Positions 9,901-18,632 of a stretch of 64,000 bases of DNA are shown in pieces. Source of the stretch: JAWWOL01 sp963797535. GTDB lineage: Bacteria; Actinomycetota; Actinomycetes; JAWWOL01. The position numbers and the translations under genes are program-made. The notes under the pieces were generated by a model. That model was not told the DNA's origin. It ran no database searches and was given only the letters and a program-made list of their open reading frames with translations. How positions within the stretch are numbered: position 1 is the first letter of the stretch; each line of letters begins with the position of its first letter. The DNA is taken from assembly GCA_963797535.1 (NCBI GenBank), contig CAWCPQ010000001.1:2852001-2916000 (forward strand), written 5' to 3'.

Positions 9901-11248
9901 GATGCGCTTCTCGCCGGGCGGCGCTGAGCTTGCCATCGGTTCCTTGGGCGGGTCGCTCGCCGTCTACCGCGCGACGGACGGTGCACAAACTGGGTCATAC
10001 GCCGGCCACGCCGGGCCGCTCATCGGCATGGCCTGGACCGGCACCTCGCGTCCCACTGGCCTCTACACCGTTGGGCTGGACAGCGAGCTCGTCTCCTGGG
10101 CCCTGGGCGGCGGCCCGCGCACCCTGAGCGAGTCCGGTCCCGATCACTTCCCGGTGGACGGGATCGGCCATGTCGCGGTTTCCGGGACGGTCCTGATCGG
10201 TGATGTCCAGAACCCGGCTCAGCCCAGCTCCACCCGCCGCGTCTTCACGGTGGACCTGCGGACCGGCACGTACGCCAGCTGGCCGATCGGGTTGAGCAAG
10301 GAGGAGTCGGCGGCCCAGATCGTCGCCAGCGCGGATGGCCGCTTCGGGCTCGTGTCCATTGGCGGGCACGGCACCATGGCCGGCCGGAACCGCCTGGAGA
10401 TCTTCGACCTGCACAGCCACCGCGACCTCGGCCACCTGCGGCTGCCCGACCAGACCCCATTCACTGATGGCTACGTCGGCGTGCTCAGCCCCGACGGGGC
10501 GCTCGCCTACGCCGAGGTGGGCATGAACCGCATCGGCATCTTCGCCGTTCCCTCCGGCCGGCTGCTGTCCACTTTCTCGGTGGCCCTGCGCGGATCCGCC
10601 GGGGAGATGGAGGCCAAGCCGTGGCAGTTCGACCCCGCGGGACATCTCGTCGTGTATGCGGTCCCGCCCGGCAACGCGTCGCCCTGGGACGGCAGTCTCG
10701 GTCTGCTGGACGTCACCTCCCACCGGGTGATCGCTCAGACCAGCCTGAACGGCGACATCGCCTCGACTCTGGCCTGGTCGAACGACGGCCGCACGTTGGC
10801 CATCGGGACCACGGCCGGCAGCATCGGCCTGTACGACGCCAGCACGTTCACGACGGTGGGATCACGCGAGGTGGTCACATCGGGGTACGTACAGAGCGCC
10901 AGCTTCTCCCCCGACGACCGCACCTTGGTGATCGGCGGCACCGATGGCGCGATCGACATTCTCGGCCTGCCCGACCTCGCCAGGGTGGGGGAGCGGCTCG
11001 TGCTCGGCAACAGCGCCGGCAACGGAGGGGCCTGGGCCTGGTACACCCCGAACGGAGACATCCAGGGCCTCGCGGAGGACCCGCGGCCGGCCGCGGGCGA
11101 CCTCCAGCGCTGGTTTCGCCTGACCGCCGCGCCGACAGAGCTGGCAGCCATCGCGTGCCGGCTGGCGGCTGCCGACATCACCGCCACGCAGTGGACCCAA
11201 TTCGTCGGCGACCAGCCGTACCGGCACGTCTGCCCGGCGCAGGGTTAG
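6923..11248 (+). CDS. BTAD - nSTAND NTPase - WD40 multidomain regulator
   Basis: A 1441-residue protein. Residues 1-95 form an OmpR-like winged helix (LLDDLWGSAVP). A BTAD helical-repeat region spans about 100-245. An nSTAND1-type NTPase spans about 270-640, with P-loop GASGVGKSS near 304-312 and Walker B LLVLDQAEELL near 355. One transmembrane helix (IVVALGIVVVLAVAGGTVAL) lies near 674. About 700 residues of WD40/beta-propeller repeats follow (LSPDGSRLARV, FSPGGAELAIG, FSPDDRTLVIGG). DNA binding and NTPase would be cytosolic and the propeller on the far side of the membrane. ATG 6923 was preferred to an upstream in-frame GTG because MRFGILGRLEV is the usual family N-terminus. Family members are thought to act as signal-integrating transcription regulators; the ligand is unknown. 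Confidence 0.92.
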   Translation: MRFGILGRLEVCQADGTRVPIPGPARRRLLAALLCRRGCAVSTQTLLDDLWGSAVPRSAISSLHSHIARLRDDLGREDAVLLITEGDCYRLAIDADDIDAGLFERLAAEAARQADPRLALDQYDAALSLWRDEAYTEFGDAAFAVSERVRLAELRALARERRTDLALAAGLAAEAIADLEERVRAEPYRERGWEQLALALYRTGRQVDALEACRRVRSLLVEDLGVEPGPGLRNLAGRILRQDEDLLTSAERRPPPVPGWHGRCPYLGLTGYEDADSTMFVGRERLTSILVGRLSDESVIVLIGASGVGKSSLVRAGLVPALRAGALPGSASWRVDVRTPADSAGTRPDGARRPDLLVLDQAEELLTSLDPVARDLVLAELARHVDDDGRLVLVLRSDFYGRLADIDTLAPYAEKTVVLVGPMRDDELRRALVEPAAAAGLRLEDELLETIMDDVAGQTDPLPLLSEAMVRTWQGRQGDVLTVEAYRLSGELSGALEAAAEECFHQLDDDQRRAARHLLVRMALRTPTGWLRRPISLTEFQPASDAEQQALDALIAARLVVASEQRLEITHDALLVHWPRLREWLEERGLAAELAEHLDGAANAWRASGHQEADLYRGPRLSAAIDWRTEHPDEVAPGEQEFLTASALAADAELDAARAQTAREAHGRRTLRRIVVALGIVVVLAVAGGTVALHERGSARSDARRADAAALTADSRRLAALSVNAPDIATSSLLAVAAYRLQDSADSRAALLTAVQRNQSALWRVPFDNRLLRAAAASDGSMVLVSDNQNLVSIVNPRTRRVTGSFDSIGYVVGLTPGNRQAVVWDPYDPAPGGQLSAYDLPAGRANPITDAIDVTGPEPVMSSDGRWVAFMSIAKAGSQRVVDIFDSRDWARPPLTFRTTTPVALAAGRSSIAVETATGAVEVRQLPSMRVTARLVGAAKSEPGVGIALSPDGSRLARVLPSDGSRAAVYDLAEAGSGSGTSLPAQDQGITTMRFSPGGAELAIGSLGGSLAVYRATDGAQTGSYAGHAGPLIGMAWTGTSRPTGLYTVGLDSELVSWALGGGPRTLSESGPDHFPVDGIGHVAVSGTVLIGDVQNPAQPSSTRRVFTVDLRTGTYASWPIGLSKEESAAQIVASADGRFGLVSIGGHGTMAGRNRLEIFDLHSHRDLGHLRLPDQTPFTDGYVGVLSPDGALAYAEVGMNRIGIFAVPSGRLLSTFSVALRGSAGEMEAKPWQFDPAGHLVVYAVPPGNASPWDGSLGLLDVTSHRVIAQTSLNGDIASTLAWSNDGRTLAIGTTAGSIGLYDASTFTTVGSREVVTSGYVQSASFSPDDRTLVIGGTDGAIDILGLPDLARVGERLVLGNSAGNGGAWAWYTPNGDIQGLAEDPRPAAGDLQRWFRLTAAPTELAAIACRLAAADITATQWTQFVGDQPYRHVCPAQG

Positions 11249-11353
11249 CTCAGCCGCGCTGCCAGAGCTTCAATCGCACTTCAATCGGTGCCGGCGACGC
11301 TCCTCCTCGTGGCACCCCAGCGGTGTCACTTCCGACCACACGGAGGAGGAACC

Positions 11354-12316
11354 ATGCGAAACCACAGATGGACCGCGGCGGCAGCCGTTCTGGCGGCCAC
11401 TGCTGTGCTCTGGACCATGCCGGCGGCTCAGGCGACCAACTCCCGGGGCGTCACGAGCTATCCGCCCCCGGCCGGCACCAACGGGCCGTTCGGCATCACC
11501 CAAGGGCCGGGAGGGACCTGGTACGGCCAGGGGAACCAGATCGTACGGGTCGGCCCCGGCGGCCACACGGACATCTTCCCGCTGCCGGACGCGACCGCCA
11601 ACGCCGGCTGGCTGACGTGGGCCGGTGGCGAGAAAGTGTGGTTCGCCGACCGGAACGACAACAAGATCGGCACCGTCGACCCACGGGGCCGGGTCAACGA
11701 GTGGACTCTGCCGCCGAGCCCCGATGGCGGGATCGGCCCCGGCGGAATCGTGGTGACCGGACGGTGGGTGTGGTTCACCGACCCTGGCGGCACTCGCATT
11801 GGCCGGCTCGACAGCCACACCGGCAACTTCACGATGTACGCGGTCCCGACAGCCGACTCCTGGCCGTTGGGCCTGACGCTGGGACCGGACGGTGCCCTGT
11901 GGTTCACCGAGCGAAGCGCTGACCAAGTCGGTCGCATGACCCTGACCGGGCACTTCACCGAATGGGCGCTGACGCCCGGTGCGTTCCCGAACCGGATCGT
12001 GGTCGGCCCTGACCACCAGCTGTGGTTCACCGAGCTGAACACCAGCATGATCGGGCGAATCACCGTGCACGGGACGCTGACCGAGACGCCGATCACGGGC
12101 GGTCCGGTCGGGATCACCGTCGGTCCCGACAACCGGCTCTACGTAGCGTTGTACACCAGCAGTCAGTTGGGCCGCCTGGACTCCCGGGGTCAGCTCAGCC
12201 GGACCTGGGACGTGCCCGGTGCGCTGCTGGTCGCCGCCAGCCGAGGTCGGCTGTGGGTGACCAACCAGTTCACCAACTCGGTCGTCGCCATCCGTACCGG
12301 ATGCCCCGGCCGTTAG
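11354..12316 (+). CDS. Secreted virginiamycin B lyase-like beta-propeller
   Basis: A 320-residue exported protein. The signal peptide (TAAAAVLAATAVLWTMPAAQA) is cleaved near residue 28. Repeated blades follow, of the type GITQGPGGTWYG, GLTLGPDGALWFTE and RIVVGPDHQLWFTE. This is the streptogramin lyase (Vgb)/SMP-30-like propeller signature. True Vgb is cytosolic and inactivates streptogramin B; secreted relatives in actinomycetes are mostly uncharacterised, so resistance should not be assumed. ATG 11354 has a strong CGGAGGAGGA site. Confidence 0.85.
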   Translation: MRNHRWTAAAAVLAATAVLWTMPAAQATNSRGVTSYPPPAGTNGPFGITQGPGGTWYGQGNQIVRVGPGGHTDIFPLPDATANAGWLTWAGGEKVWFADRNDNKIGTVDPRGRVNEWTLPPSPDGGIGPGGIVVTGRWVWFTDPGGTRIGRLDSHTGNFTMYAVPTADSWPLGLTLGPDGALWFTERSADQVGRMTLTGHFTEWALTPGAFPNRIVVGPDHQLWFTELNTSMIGRITVHGTLTETPITGGPVGITVGPDNRLYVALYTSSQLGRLDSRGQLSRTWDVPGALLVAASRGRLWVTNQFTNSVVAIRTGCPGR

Positions 12317-12461
12317 CCCAGCACAACTCGCAGACAACGTTGCGACCAGCAGCGACCAGCTCGTCGCGCCTCGGGCCTCGACCCCGCCCGCAGTGCCGAC
12401 CCACAGGTGGGCCATAGCGAGATCAGGCGCCGGGCACAGGCCCCGCGCCGAACCTCGTTCC

Positions 12462-13757
12462 ATGACCACCGCAACGCTCCCCTCGCAGAGCACCCCTGAC
12501 CCCAGTGCCAGCTCCCGGCTCTCAGCGCCGGATACCTGCGCGCCAGTACTCGACCTGGTCATCCCGGTCTTCAACGAGGAGGAGCAGCTCGAGGCGACCG
12601 TACGTCGACTCGACGACCACCTCCGTCACCACTTCCCGTACTCCTACCGGATCACGGTCGCCGACAACGCCAGCACCGACGCCACCTCGGCCATCGCCCG
12701 CCGGATAGCCCGCCAGCTGCCGTCCGTCCGCGCGGTACGACTCGAGCTCAAGGGCCGCGGCCGGGCGCTGAGCAGCGTCTGGCAGGAGTCCGACGCGGAG
12801 ATCCTCGCCTACATGGACGTCGACCTGTCCACGGATCTCGCGGCACTGCTGCCGCTGGTGGCTCCGCTCCTCTCGGGACACTCCGACCTGGCCATCGGCA
12901 GCAGGCTCGCCCGCGGCTCACGAGTGGTACGGGGACCCAAGCGCGAGGTCATCAGCCGTGCCTACAACCTCGTACTACGAGGCACTCTGGCCGCGCGCTT
13001 CAGTGACGCCCAGTGCGGTTTCAAGGCCATCCGGCGCGACGTCGCCCATCGGTTGCTGCCACTGGTCCAGGACTCCGGGTGGTTCTTCGACACCGAGATG
13101 CTCGTGCTGGCCGAGAAGGCCGGCCTGCGGATTCACGAAGTGCCGGTCGACTGGGTCGACGACCCGGACAGCCGCGTCGACATCGTGTCGACAGCCGTGG
13201 CCGACCTCAAAGGGGTGTTCCGAGTGGGCAAAGCCCTTGCCACCGGGGCAATCCCGCTGCTCGACATCACCGGCCCCACCTCACGTGCCGTCATCGCCGA
13301 CGCTGCCCCGCCAGGCCTCGTACGGCAAATGGTGCGGTTCGGCGCGATCGGCGTCGTCAGCACGCTCGCCTACCTCTTGCTGTTCGTCCTGCTGCGACCC
13401 GAGCTCGGCGCACAAGGCGCCAACTTCGCGGCGCTCCTGCTGACGGCGATCGGCAACACGGCTGCCAACCGTCGACTCACCTTCGGGGTGAGCGGCAGGC
13501 GCGGTGTCGCCCGGCATCAGCTGCAGGGCTTGATGGTGTTCGGACTCGGCCTCCTGCTCACCAGCGGTTCGCTCGCCCTCCTGCACGCACAGGGCGGATC
13601 ACCGAGCCGCGCACTCGAGGCCGGCGTTCTCGTGGTCGCCAACCTTGCCGCGACACTGCTGCGATTCCTGCTCCTGCGTCGCTGGGTCTTCAAGCCCAGC
13701 AGTACTTCCAGCACATTCACCGCCGCCGTCCTCGACCCCGCCGGGAGCACCCGATGA
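12462..13757 (+). CDS. GT2 glycosyltransferase fused to GtrA-like membrane domain
   Basis: A 431-residue fusion. Residues about 30-265 are a GT-A family 2 transferase (DLVIPVFNEEEQL, ADNASTDAT, Asp119/Asp121 of MDVDLSTDL) of the dolichyl-phosphate-mannose/polyprenyl-phosphate sugar synthase type. Residues about 285-415 are a four-helix GtrA domain (MVRFGAIGVVSTLAYLL, then GNTAANRRLTFG). GtrA proteins are proposed flippases for undecaprenyl-phosphate sugars, so one chain may make and translocate the lipid-linked sugar. Its TGA overlaps the next gene's ATG by four bases, coupling it to the membrane glycosyltransferase that could use this donor. Confidence 0.93.
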   Translation: MTTATLPSQSTPDPSASSRLSAPDTCAPVLDLVIPVFNEEEQLEATVRRLDDHLRHHFPYSYRITVADNASTDATSAIARRIARQLPSVRAVRLELKGRGRALSSVWQESDAEILAYMDVDLSTDLAALLPLVAPLLSGHSDLAIGSRLARGSRVVRGPKREVISRAYNLVLRGTLAARFSDAQCGFKAIRRDVAHRLLPLVQDSGWFFDTEMLVLAEKAGLRIHEVPVDWVDDPDSRVDIVSTAVADLKGVFRVGKALATGAIPLLDITGPTSRAVIADAAPPGLVRQMVRFGAIGVVSTLAYLLLFVLLRPELGAQGANFAALLLTAIGNTAANRRLTFGVSGRRGVARHQLQGLMVFGLGLLLTSGSLALLHAQGGSPSRALEAGVLVVANLAATLLRFLLLRRWVFKPSSTSSTFTAAVLDPAGSTR

Positions 13758-15814
13758 CCGCCACGACCAACGCCCCGACCTGGCTCGACGAGCCCGGAGC
13801 ACCGCTGCGCCAGCCTCCCTACCGACGTTTCGTACGCGGCCGCAGGGACGACCCGTCCTGGGTGCGCCCCGCCCTGCTGGCGCTGCTGTCGGTCACCGGC
13901 CTGCTCTATCTGTGGGGCCTCGGCGCCTCGGGCTGGGCCAACGGCTTCTACTCCGCGGCCGTTCAGGCCGGTGCCCACAGCTGGAAGGCCATGTTCTTCG
14001 GAAGCTTCGACTCGTCGAGCTTCATCACCGTCGACAAGCCTCCGGCCTCGTTGTGGGTGATGGACCTGTCCGCTCGGATCTTCGGCGTCAACGCCTGGAG
14101 CATCCTCGTACCGCAGGCCATCGAGGGTGTCGCGGCCGTCGGACTGCTGTACGCCACCGTGCGGCGCCAGTTCGGCCCGGCTGCCGGGCTGATCGCCGGG
14201 GCCGTGATGGCGACCACACCCGTTGCCGTGCTGATGTTCCGTTTCAACAACCCCGATGCCCTGCTCATGCTGCTGCTCGTCGGCGCTGCCTATGCGACCG
14301 TGCGGGCAGCTGAGAAAGCGAGCACCCGCTGGCTGGTGCTCGCGGGCGTCCTCATCGGCTTCGGCTTCCTGACCAAGATGATGCAGGCATTCCTTGTGGT
14401 GCCGGGTTTTGCGCTCGTCTACCTGATGGTCGCACCGGCATCGCTGAGGAAGCGGATCGGGTCGTTGCTGACCGCCGGTCTGGCGATGTTCGTCGCGGCT
14501 GGCTGGTGGGTCGCAGTCGTGACCCTGTGGCCGGCCGGCTCGCGGCCGTACATCGGCGGTTCGCAGCACAACTCCGTCCTCGAGCTCATCTTCGGCTACA
14601 ACGGCTTCGGCCGGCTCACCGGGAACGAGACCGGCAGCGTCGTCGGTGGTGGGCAGGGCACTGGCAGCGCGGGAATGTGGGGCGCGACCGGCATCACCCG
14701 GCTGTTCGGCGCCGACATGGGCGGCCAGGTCTCCTGGCTCATCCCCGCAGCACTGATCTTCCTGGTCGCCGGTCTCGTACTGACCCGGTTGCGGCCGCTC
14801 GCCGATCTCGAGCGTGGGCACTGGATCCTTTGGGGCAGCTGGCTTCTCGTCACCGGAGTGACGTTCAGCTATGCCCGGGGCATCATCCACCCGTACTACA
14901 CGGTGGCCCTGGCCCCCGCGATCGGTGCGCTGGTCGGCATGGGAGCGATGACGTTCTGGCGGCACCGGGAATCGCTCGGTGCCAGGCTGACGCTGTCCGC
15001 AGCGATCGCAGCAACCGCGTGCTGGTCGTACGTGCTGCTGCAGCGAAACACCGGCAGCTGGCAGACACTCGGCGCGGTGATCCTGGTCGTCGGCCTTGCC
15101 ACGGCCGCGGTCGTTGCATCCTTGCCGTGGCTGGCCCAGCTCGCCGGTGAGCGACACAAATCCCTGGTGGCCAAGGGGTCTGCCGCTCTCGCGATCACCG
15201 CGGTCCTCGTGGGGATCACCGGCCCGGCAGCGTACGCGGTGAAGACCGCGAGCGTCCCGCACACGGGATCGATCCCCTCCGCCGGCCCTGCCACAACGGG
15301 GGGTGGAGGCTTCGGCGGCCGGGGCGGGTTCGGCGGCGGCGGCCAAGGTGGTCCCGGTGGACAGGGTGCCGGCACCGGCAACCGCACGCAGACGGGCGCC
15401 GTGCAAGGCATCGGGCCCGGCGGTCGTGGCGGAGGGGCTTCGGGGCTGCTCGACGCCTCCAGGCCGAGCGCTGCTCTGGTGACCGCCCTGAAGACGAATG
15501 CCGGGTCCTACACCTGGGTGCTGGCAACGGTGGGAGCAAACAACGCTGCGGGCTACCAGCTTGCGACCGGGGACGCCGTCATGGCCATCGGCGGCTTCAA
15601 CGGGTCGGACCCCACGCCCACCCTGGCCGCATTCCAGGCTCTGGTCAGCGCCGGCAAGATCCACTACTACATCGGCGGCGGCGGGCTGGGCAATGGGCAG
15701 AACGCCGCGGGCACGGCGTCGGCAATCACCAGCTGGGTGGCCGCCCACTACGCGAGCACAACCATCGGCGGGACCACGGTGTACGACCTCAGCACGGCCA
15801 CCGCCACGAGCTAG
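13754..15814 (+). CDS. ArnT/PMT-like membrane glycosyltransferase (GT39/GT83 type)
   Basis: A 686-residue polytopic enzyme with about 11-12 helices in the first 500 residues. The first loop FDSSSFITVDKPPASLWV carries the acidic residue and KPP typical of the PMT_2/ArnT clan, and FRFNNPDALLMLLL follows. A Gly-rich stretch of about 60 residues (FGGRGGFGGGGQGGPGG) precedes a folded extracytoplasmic C-terminal domain of about 130 residues (TWVLATVGANNAAGYQL). The fold transfers sugars from a lipid carrier to an acceptor outside the membrane. The four-base overlap with the GT2-GtrA gene indicates a donor-maker/donor-user pair. The acceptor is unknown. Confidence 0.92.
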   Translation: MTATTNAPTWLDEPGAPLRQPPYRRFVRGRRDDPSWVRPALLALLSVTGLLYLWGLGASGWANGFYSAAVQAGAHSWKAMFFGSFDSSSFITVDKPPASLWVMDLSARIFGVNAWSILVPQAIEGVAAVGLLYATVRRQFGPAAGLIAGAVMATTPVAVLMFRFNNPDALLMLLLVGAAYATVRAAEKASTRWLVLAGVLIGFGFLTKMMQAFLVVPGFALVYLMVAPASLRKRIGSLLTAGLAMFVAAGWWVAVVTLWPAGSRPYIGGSQHNSVLELIFGYNGFGRLTGNETGSVVGGGQGTGSAGMWGATGITRLFGADMGGQVSWLIPAALIFLVAGLVLTRLRPLADLERGHWILWGSWLLVTGVTFSYARGIIHPYYTVALAPAIGALVGMGAMTFWRHRESLGARLTLSAAIAATACWSYVLLQRNTGSWQTLGAVILVVGLATAAVVASLPWLAQLAGERHKSLVAKGSAALAITAVLVGITGPAAYAVKTASVPHTGSIPSAGPATTGGGGFGGRGGFGGGGQGGPGGQGAGTGNRTQTGAVQGIGPGGRGGGASGLLDASRPSAALVTALKTNAGSYTWVLATVGANNAAGYQLATGDAVMAIGGFNGSDPTPTLAAFQALVSAGKIHYYIGGGGLGNGQNAAGTASAITSWVAAHYASTTIGGTTVYDLSTATATS

Positions 15815-15854
15815 ACCCCCTATTTCTCAGGCAATCTCATGACGGGAGCACATC

Positions 15855-16478
15855 ATGACGAGCGACAACCTCTCCGAGATCACGACCGACCCGAGCCGCT
15901 ACCCCCGGCTCCCGGACACCCCGCCGCCGAGCGGTGAGTCGGACACCATCAGCAGGTCAGCCAAGCACTCCAAGGCAAGCGCCGTCGCCGGCATCGTCGC
16001 GGCGGCAGCCCTTGCCGTCGGGATCGGCGTGGCGGTGACGTCCAACGGTTCTTCCGCTGCCCGGACCAACGGCGGCGCGGGCGCTCAGCAAGGCGGCCCC
16101 GGCGGCTTCGGCGGCACCGGCGGAGCACAAGGCGGCACCGGAACCGGCCAGGGTGCGCAGGGCCCGAGTGGGCTCGGTGGTCAGGGCGGTGGAGCCGCAC
16201 AGATGACCATGGCCACCGTCACCGCCGTGGGCATGGACTCGATCACGGTCATGACGACGGCTGCCACCACGACCTACACGGTCAACGCGAGCACGCGCGT
16301 TGTCGTCGACGGTTCGGCCGGCAAGCTGTCGGACATCACGACCGGCAGCACGGTGCTCATCCAGGCCAGCGGCACCTCGACCGTCGCCACCCGGATCATC
16401 TCCGGCTTCGGCGGACCTGCCGCCGGCACCGGCACCGGATCAGGCACAATACAGGGGAAGACCACCACCACCACCTGA
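15855..16478 (+). CDS. Membrane-anchored Gly-rich exported protein
   Basis: A 207-residue protein with a single transmembrane segment near residues 42-62 (SAVAGIVAAAALAVGIGVAV). A Gly/Gln-rich region follows (about 73-115), then a small beta-rich domain (ATVTAVGMDSITVMT, TYTVNASTRVVVDG) resembling DUF5666-like modules. The Gly-rich segment echoes the low-complexity stretch in the preceding glycosyltransferase, and the gene starts 40 bases after it. A joint role in one envelope system is plausible. Function unknown. Confidence 0.8.
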   Translation: MTSDNLSEITTDPSRYPRLPDTPPPSGESDTISRSAKHSKASAVAGIVAAAALAVGIGVAVTSNGSSAARTNGGAGAQQGGPGGFGGTGGAQGGTGTGQGAQGPSGLGGQGGGAAQMTMATVTAVGMDSITVMTTAATTTYTVNASTRVVVDGSAGKLSDITTGSTVLIQASGTSTVATRIISGFGGPAAGTGTGSGTIQGKTTTTT

Positions 16479-16526
16479 TCGCAGCGGCCGGGTCGGATCG
16501 GGCCGCGGGAACGGTTGGAACCCGCC

Positions 16527-17372
16527 ATGACCGGATCCAGTGTTCTCGCCCTCACCGGTTCGACCGGGCGCCTCGGTGGCCGGGTGGCACGCAATCTCGC
16601 CGACGCCGGAGTTCCGCTGCGACTCGTCGTGCGGGACCCCGGCCGCGCGCCCGACCTGCCGGCCACCGAAGTAGTCACCGCCACCTACGCCGACGGCGAC
16701 GCCGTGCGTCGTGCTCTCGGTGGCGCCGACGTCGTTTTCATGGTGTCCGCAGCCGAGAACCAGGAACGCTTGCAGGAACACAAGACATTCGTCGACGCGG
16801 CCGTCGAGGCCGGGGTGGGTCAGCTCGTCTACACGTCCTTCAGCGCAGCGGCACCCGACTCCGTCTTCACCCTCGGCCGTGACCACTGGGCCACCGAGGA
16901 GCACATCAAGGCCAGCGGGGTCCCGTACACCTTTCTTCGGGACAACCTCTACGCCGACTTCCTGCCACTCATGCTCGGCGAGGACGGCGTCATCCGCGGG
17001 CCGGCGGGCGACGGCCGGGTCTCCGCCGTCGCCATCGCCGACATCGCGGACGCGGCAACAGCCGTCCTGCTGGCGCCGGGCGACCACGTCGGCAAGACCT
17101 ACAACCTGACCGGGCCCGAGGCCCTGAGCCTGAGCGAGGCAGCCGAGATCCTGTCGGCCGCTCTTGGTCGGACGGTGCGCTACGTCGAGGAGACGGTGCC
17201 CGAGGCTTATGCGTCACGCGCTGTGTACGGCGCCCCGGACTGGGAGGTCGACGCGTGGGTCAGCACCTACACGTCCATCGCCAGCGGCGCCCAGTCGGCA
17301 GTCAGCCCTGATGTCGAGGCGCTCACGGGCCGGCATGCAACCTCGCTGGCGGAACTGCTTCGGGCGAACTGA
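16527..17372 (+). CDS. NmrA-like NAD(P)-binding reductase
   Basis: A 281-residue Rossmann protein of the NmrA/atypical SDR group. The dinucleotide loop is visible at the N-terminus (LTGSTGRLGGRVARNL). Downstream come VVFMVSAAENQERLQ, YTSFSAAAPDS and a substrate-side C-terminal region (YNLTGPEALSLSEAAEIL). Relatives include the quinone reductase QorB and azoreductases as well as non-catalytic redox sensors. ATG 16527 was chosen; an in-frame TTG 12 bases upstream is possible. The gene stands alone between exported-protein genes, so its partner pathway is unclear. Confidence 0.9.
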   Translation: MTGSSVLALTGSTGRLGGRVARNLADAGVPLRLVVRDPGRAPDLPATEVVTATYADGDAVRRALGGADVVFMVSAAENQERLQEHKTFVDAAVEAGVGQLVYTSFSAAAPDSVFTLGRDHWATEEHIKASGVPYTFLRDNLYADFLPLMLGEDGVIRGPAGDGRVSAVAIADIADAATAVLLAPGDHVGKTYNLTGPEALSLSEAAEILSAALGRTVRYVEETVPEAYASRAVYGAPDWEVDAWVSTYTSIASGAQSAVSPDVEALTGRHATSLAELLRAN

Positions 17373-17482
17373 CCCGTTCCGGTTGCTGGTTTCCTTGATC
17401 GTTTGAGCTGATGTTTCCCGTCTCCGTCACTCTCCGTCATACTTGCCGTTCTCTTATCAACCGCCCAAGGGGGAAATTGCCC

Positions 17483-18163
17483 ATGTCCGTCGCTATTGGT
17501 CGCACGTTGAGCCGTCTTGTCGCCAGCGGAGTCGCCGCCACGTTGCTGGTCGCCGGGTTGGCAACGAGCGCCTCGGCAACCACCTACCACCACCTGACGC
17601 TGGCTCAGGCCAAGGCGGCCCTGCCGAGCTCGACATCGCTACCGGGTCACGTCAAGCGGGACCGGCCGGTCTCGACCTACGGCTATCTCCACATCTCCCC
17701 GTGCGAGACCAAGCCCAAGCAGCTGACGCTGGTCGGCCAGGGGACGCTCGTCCACTACACGAACGGCGCGAAGTACGACTCCGGCAAGCTGCTGGAGTAC
17801 CAGATCGCGATCCTGGCCTACTCCAGCCCCAAGACGGCCGCGGTCGGCCTCGAGCAGCTGTACAAGGCCGACACGGTCTGCCCCAAGCGCAGCGTCAGGG
17901 GCGGCGAGGTCGTCACGCGCACCTTGCTGGCGAAGACCTCGTACAAGACCTTCTCCGGCTACCGCGTCGTGGACCACGACGACTTCAGCGTCGGCAAGTC
18001 CACCATCGGTTTCCGCGACCTGCGGACCGTGCTGGTCCGCGGCAACGCACTGGTGATCCTCTCGGTGTCCGGTTCGGCTACAGCGACGAACGCCAAGGTC
18101 CAGGACTGGGAGCGAAAGGTCGCGACCACGCTGGTCGCCAACAAGCTGCTCGCGCTGAAGTGA
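17483..18163 (+). CDS. Secreted protein of unknown function
   Basis: A 226-residue protein with a clear signal peptide (VASGVAATLLVAGLATSASA) cleaved near residue 32. The mature part has a YGYLHISPCETKP segment and a second Cys (TVCPKRS), which could form a disulfide. The overall alternation resembles PknH-sensor-like extracellular domains, but I cannot assign it. ATG 17483 follows AAGGGGGAAA. A VOC gene starts seven bases after its stop. Confidence 0.8.
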   Translation: MSVAIGRTLSRLVASGVAATLLVAGLATSASATTYHHLTLAQAKAALPSSTSLPGHVKRDRPVSTYGYLHISPCETKPKQLTLVGQGTLVHYTNGAKYDSGKLLEYQIAILAYSSPKTAAVGLEQLYKADTVCPKRSVRGGEVVTRTLLAKTSYKTFSGYRVVDHDDFSVGKSTIGFRDLRTVLVRGNALVILSVSGSATATNAKVQDWERKVATTLVANKLLALK

Positions 18164-18169
18164 CCTGAG

Positions 18170-18541
18170 ATGAGCCGACCCGAGCTTGACCTGTCCGGGA
18201 TCGTCCTGGGCACCCCGGACCCGCAGACTCTCGCCAGCTTCTACGAGGATCTGCTCGGCTGGCCGCGGATCCAGGACGAACCTGACTGGGTCAAGCTCGG
18301 GCCTCCGGCCGGCGGACCCGGCCTGTCGTTCCAGACAGAGACCACGCACGTCGCACCGACCTGGCCGCAAGTGCCGGGGACTCAGCAGATGCAGCTGCAC
18401 CTCGACTTCAAGGTGGCTGACCTCGACGAGGCCGTGTCCCACGCGGTTTCCTGCGGTGCCACCCTGGCGGACCACCAGCCGGAGGACGACGTACGCGTGC
18501 TCCTCGACCCGGCCGGCCACCCGTTCTGCGTGTTCATCTGA
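18170..18541 (+). CDS. VOC (glyoxalase/bleomycin-resistance fold) family protein
   Basis: A 123-residue single VOC domain: GIVLGTPDPQTLASFYEDLL at the N-terminus, HLDFKVADLDEA in the middle and RVLLDPAGHPFCVF at the end. Such proteins bind a metal and small molecules; actinomycete genomes carry dozens and substrates are rarely known. It begins seven bases after the secreted-protein gene. Confidence 0.88.
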   Translation: MSRPELDLSGIVLGTPDPQTLASFYEDLLGWPRIQDEPDWVKLGPPAGGPGLSFQTETTHVAPTWPQVPGTQQMQLHLDFKVADLDEAVSHAVSCGATLADHQPEDDVRVLLDPAGHPFCVFI

Positions 18542-18632
18542 CGCCCCGCGTTGGATGGCGAGAAGGCGTTCTCAGCCGTTCACTAAGCGGTAGCGTCTGC
18601 GGCAACACCGTTGCGCCCAAGGAAGGCCGGAC

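Noticed and set aside
11354..12316. Streptogramin resistance gene
   Set aside because: The propeller is Vgb-like but carries a signal peptide, unlike the cytosolic resistance enzyme.
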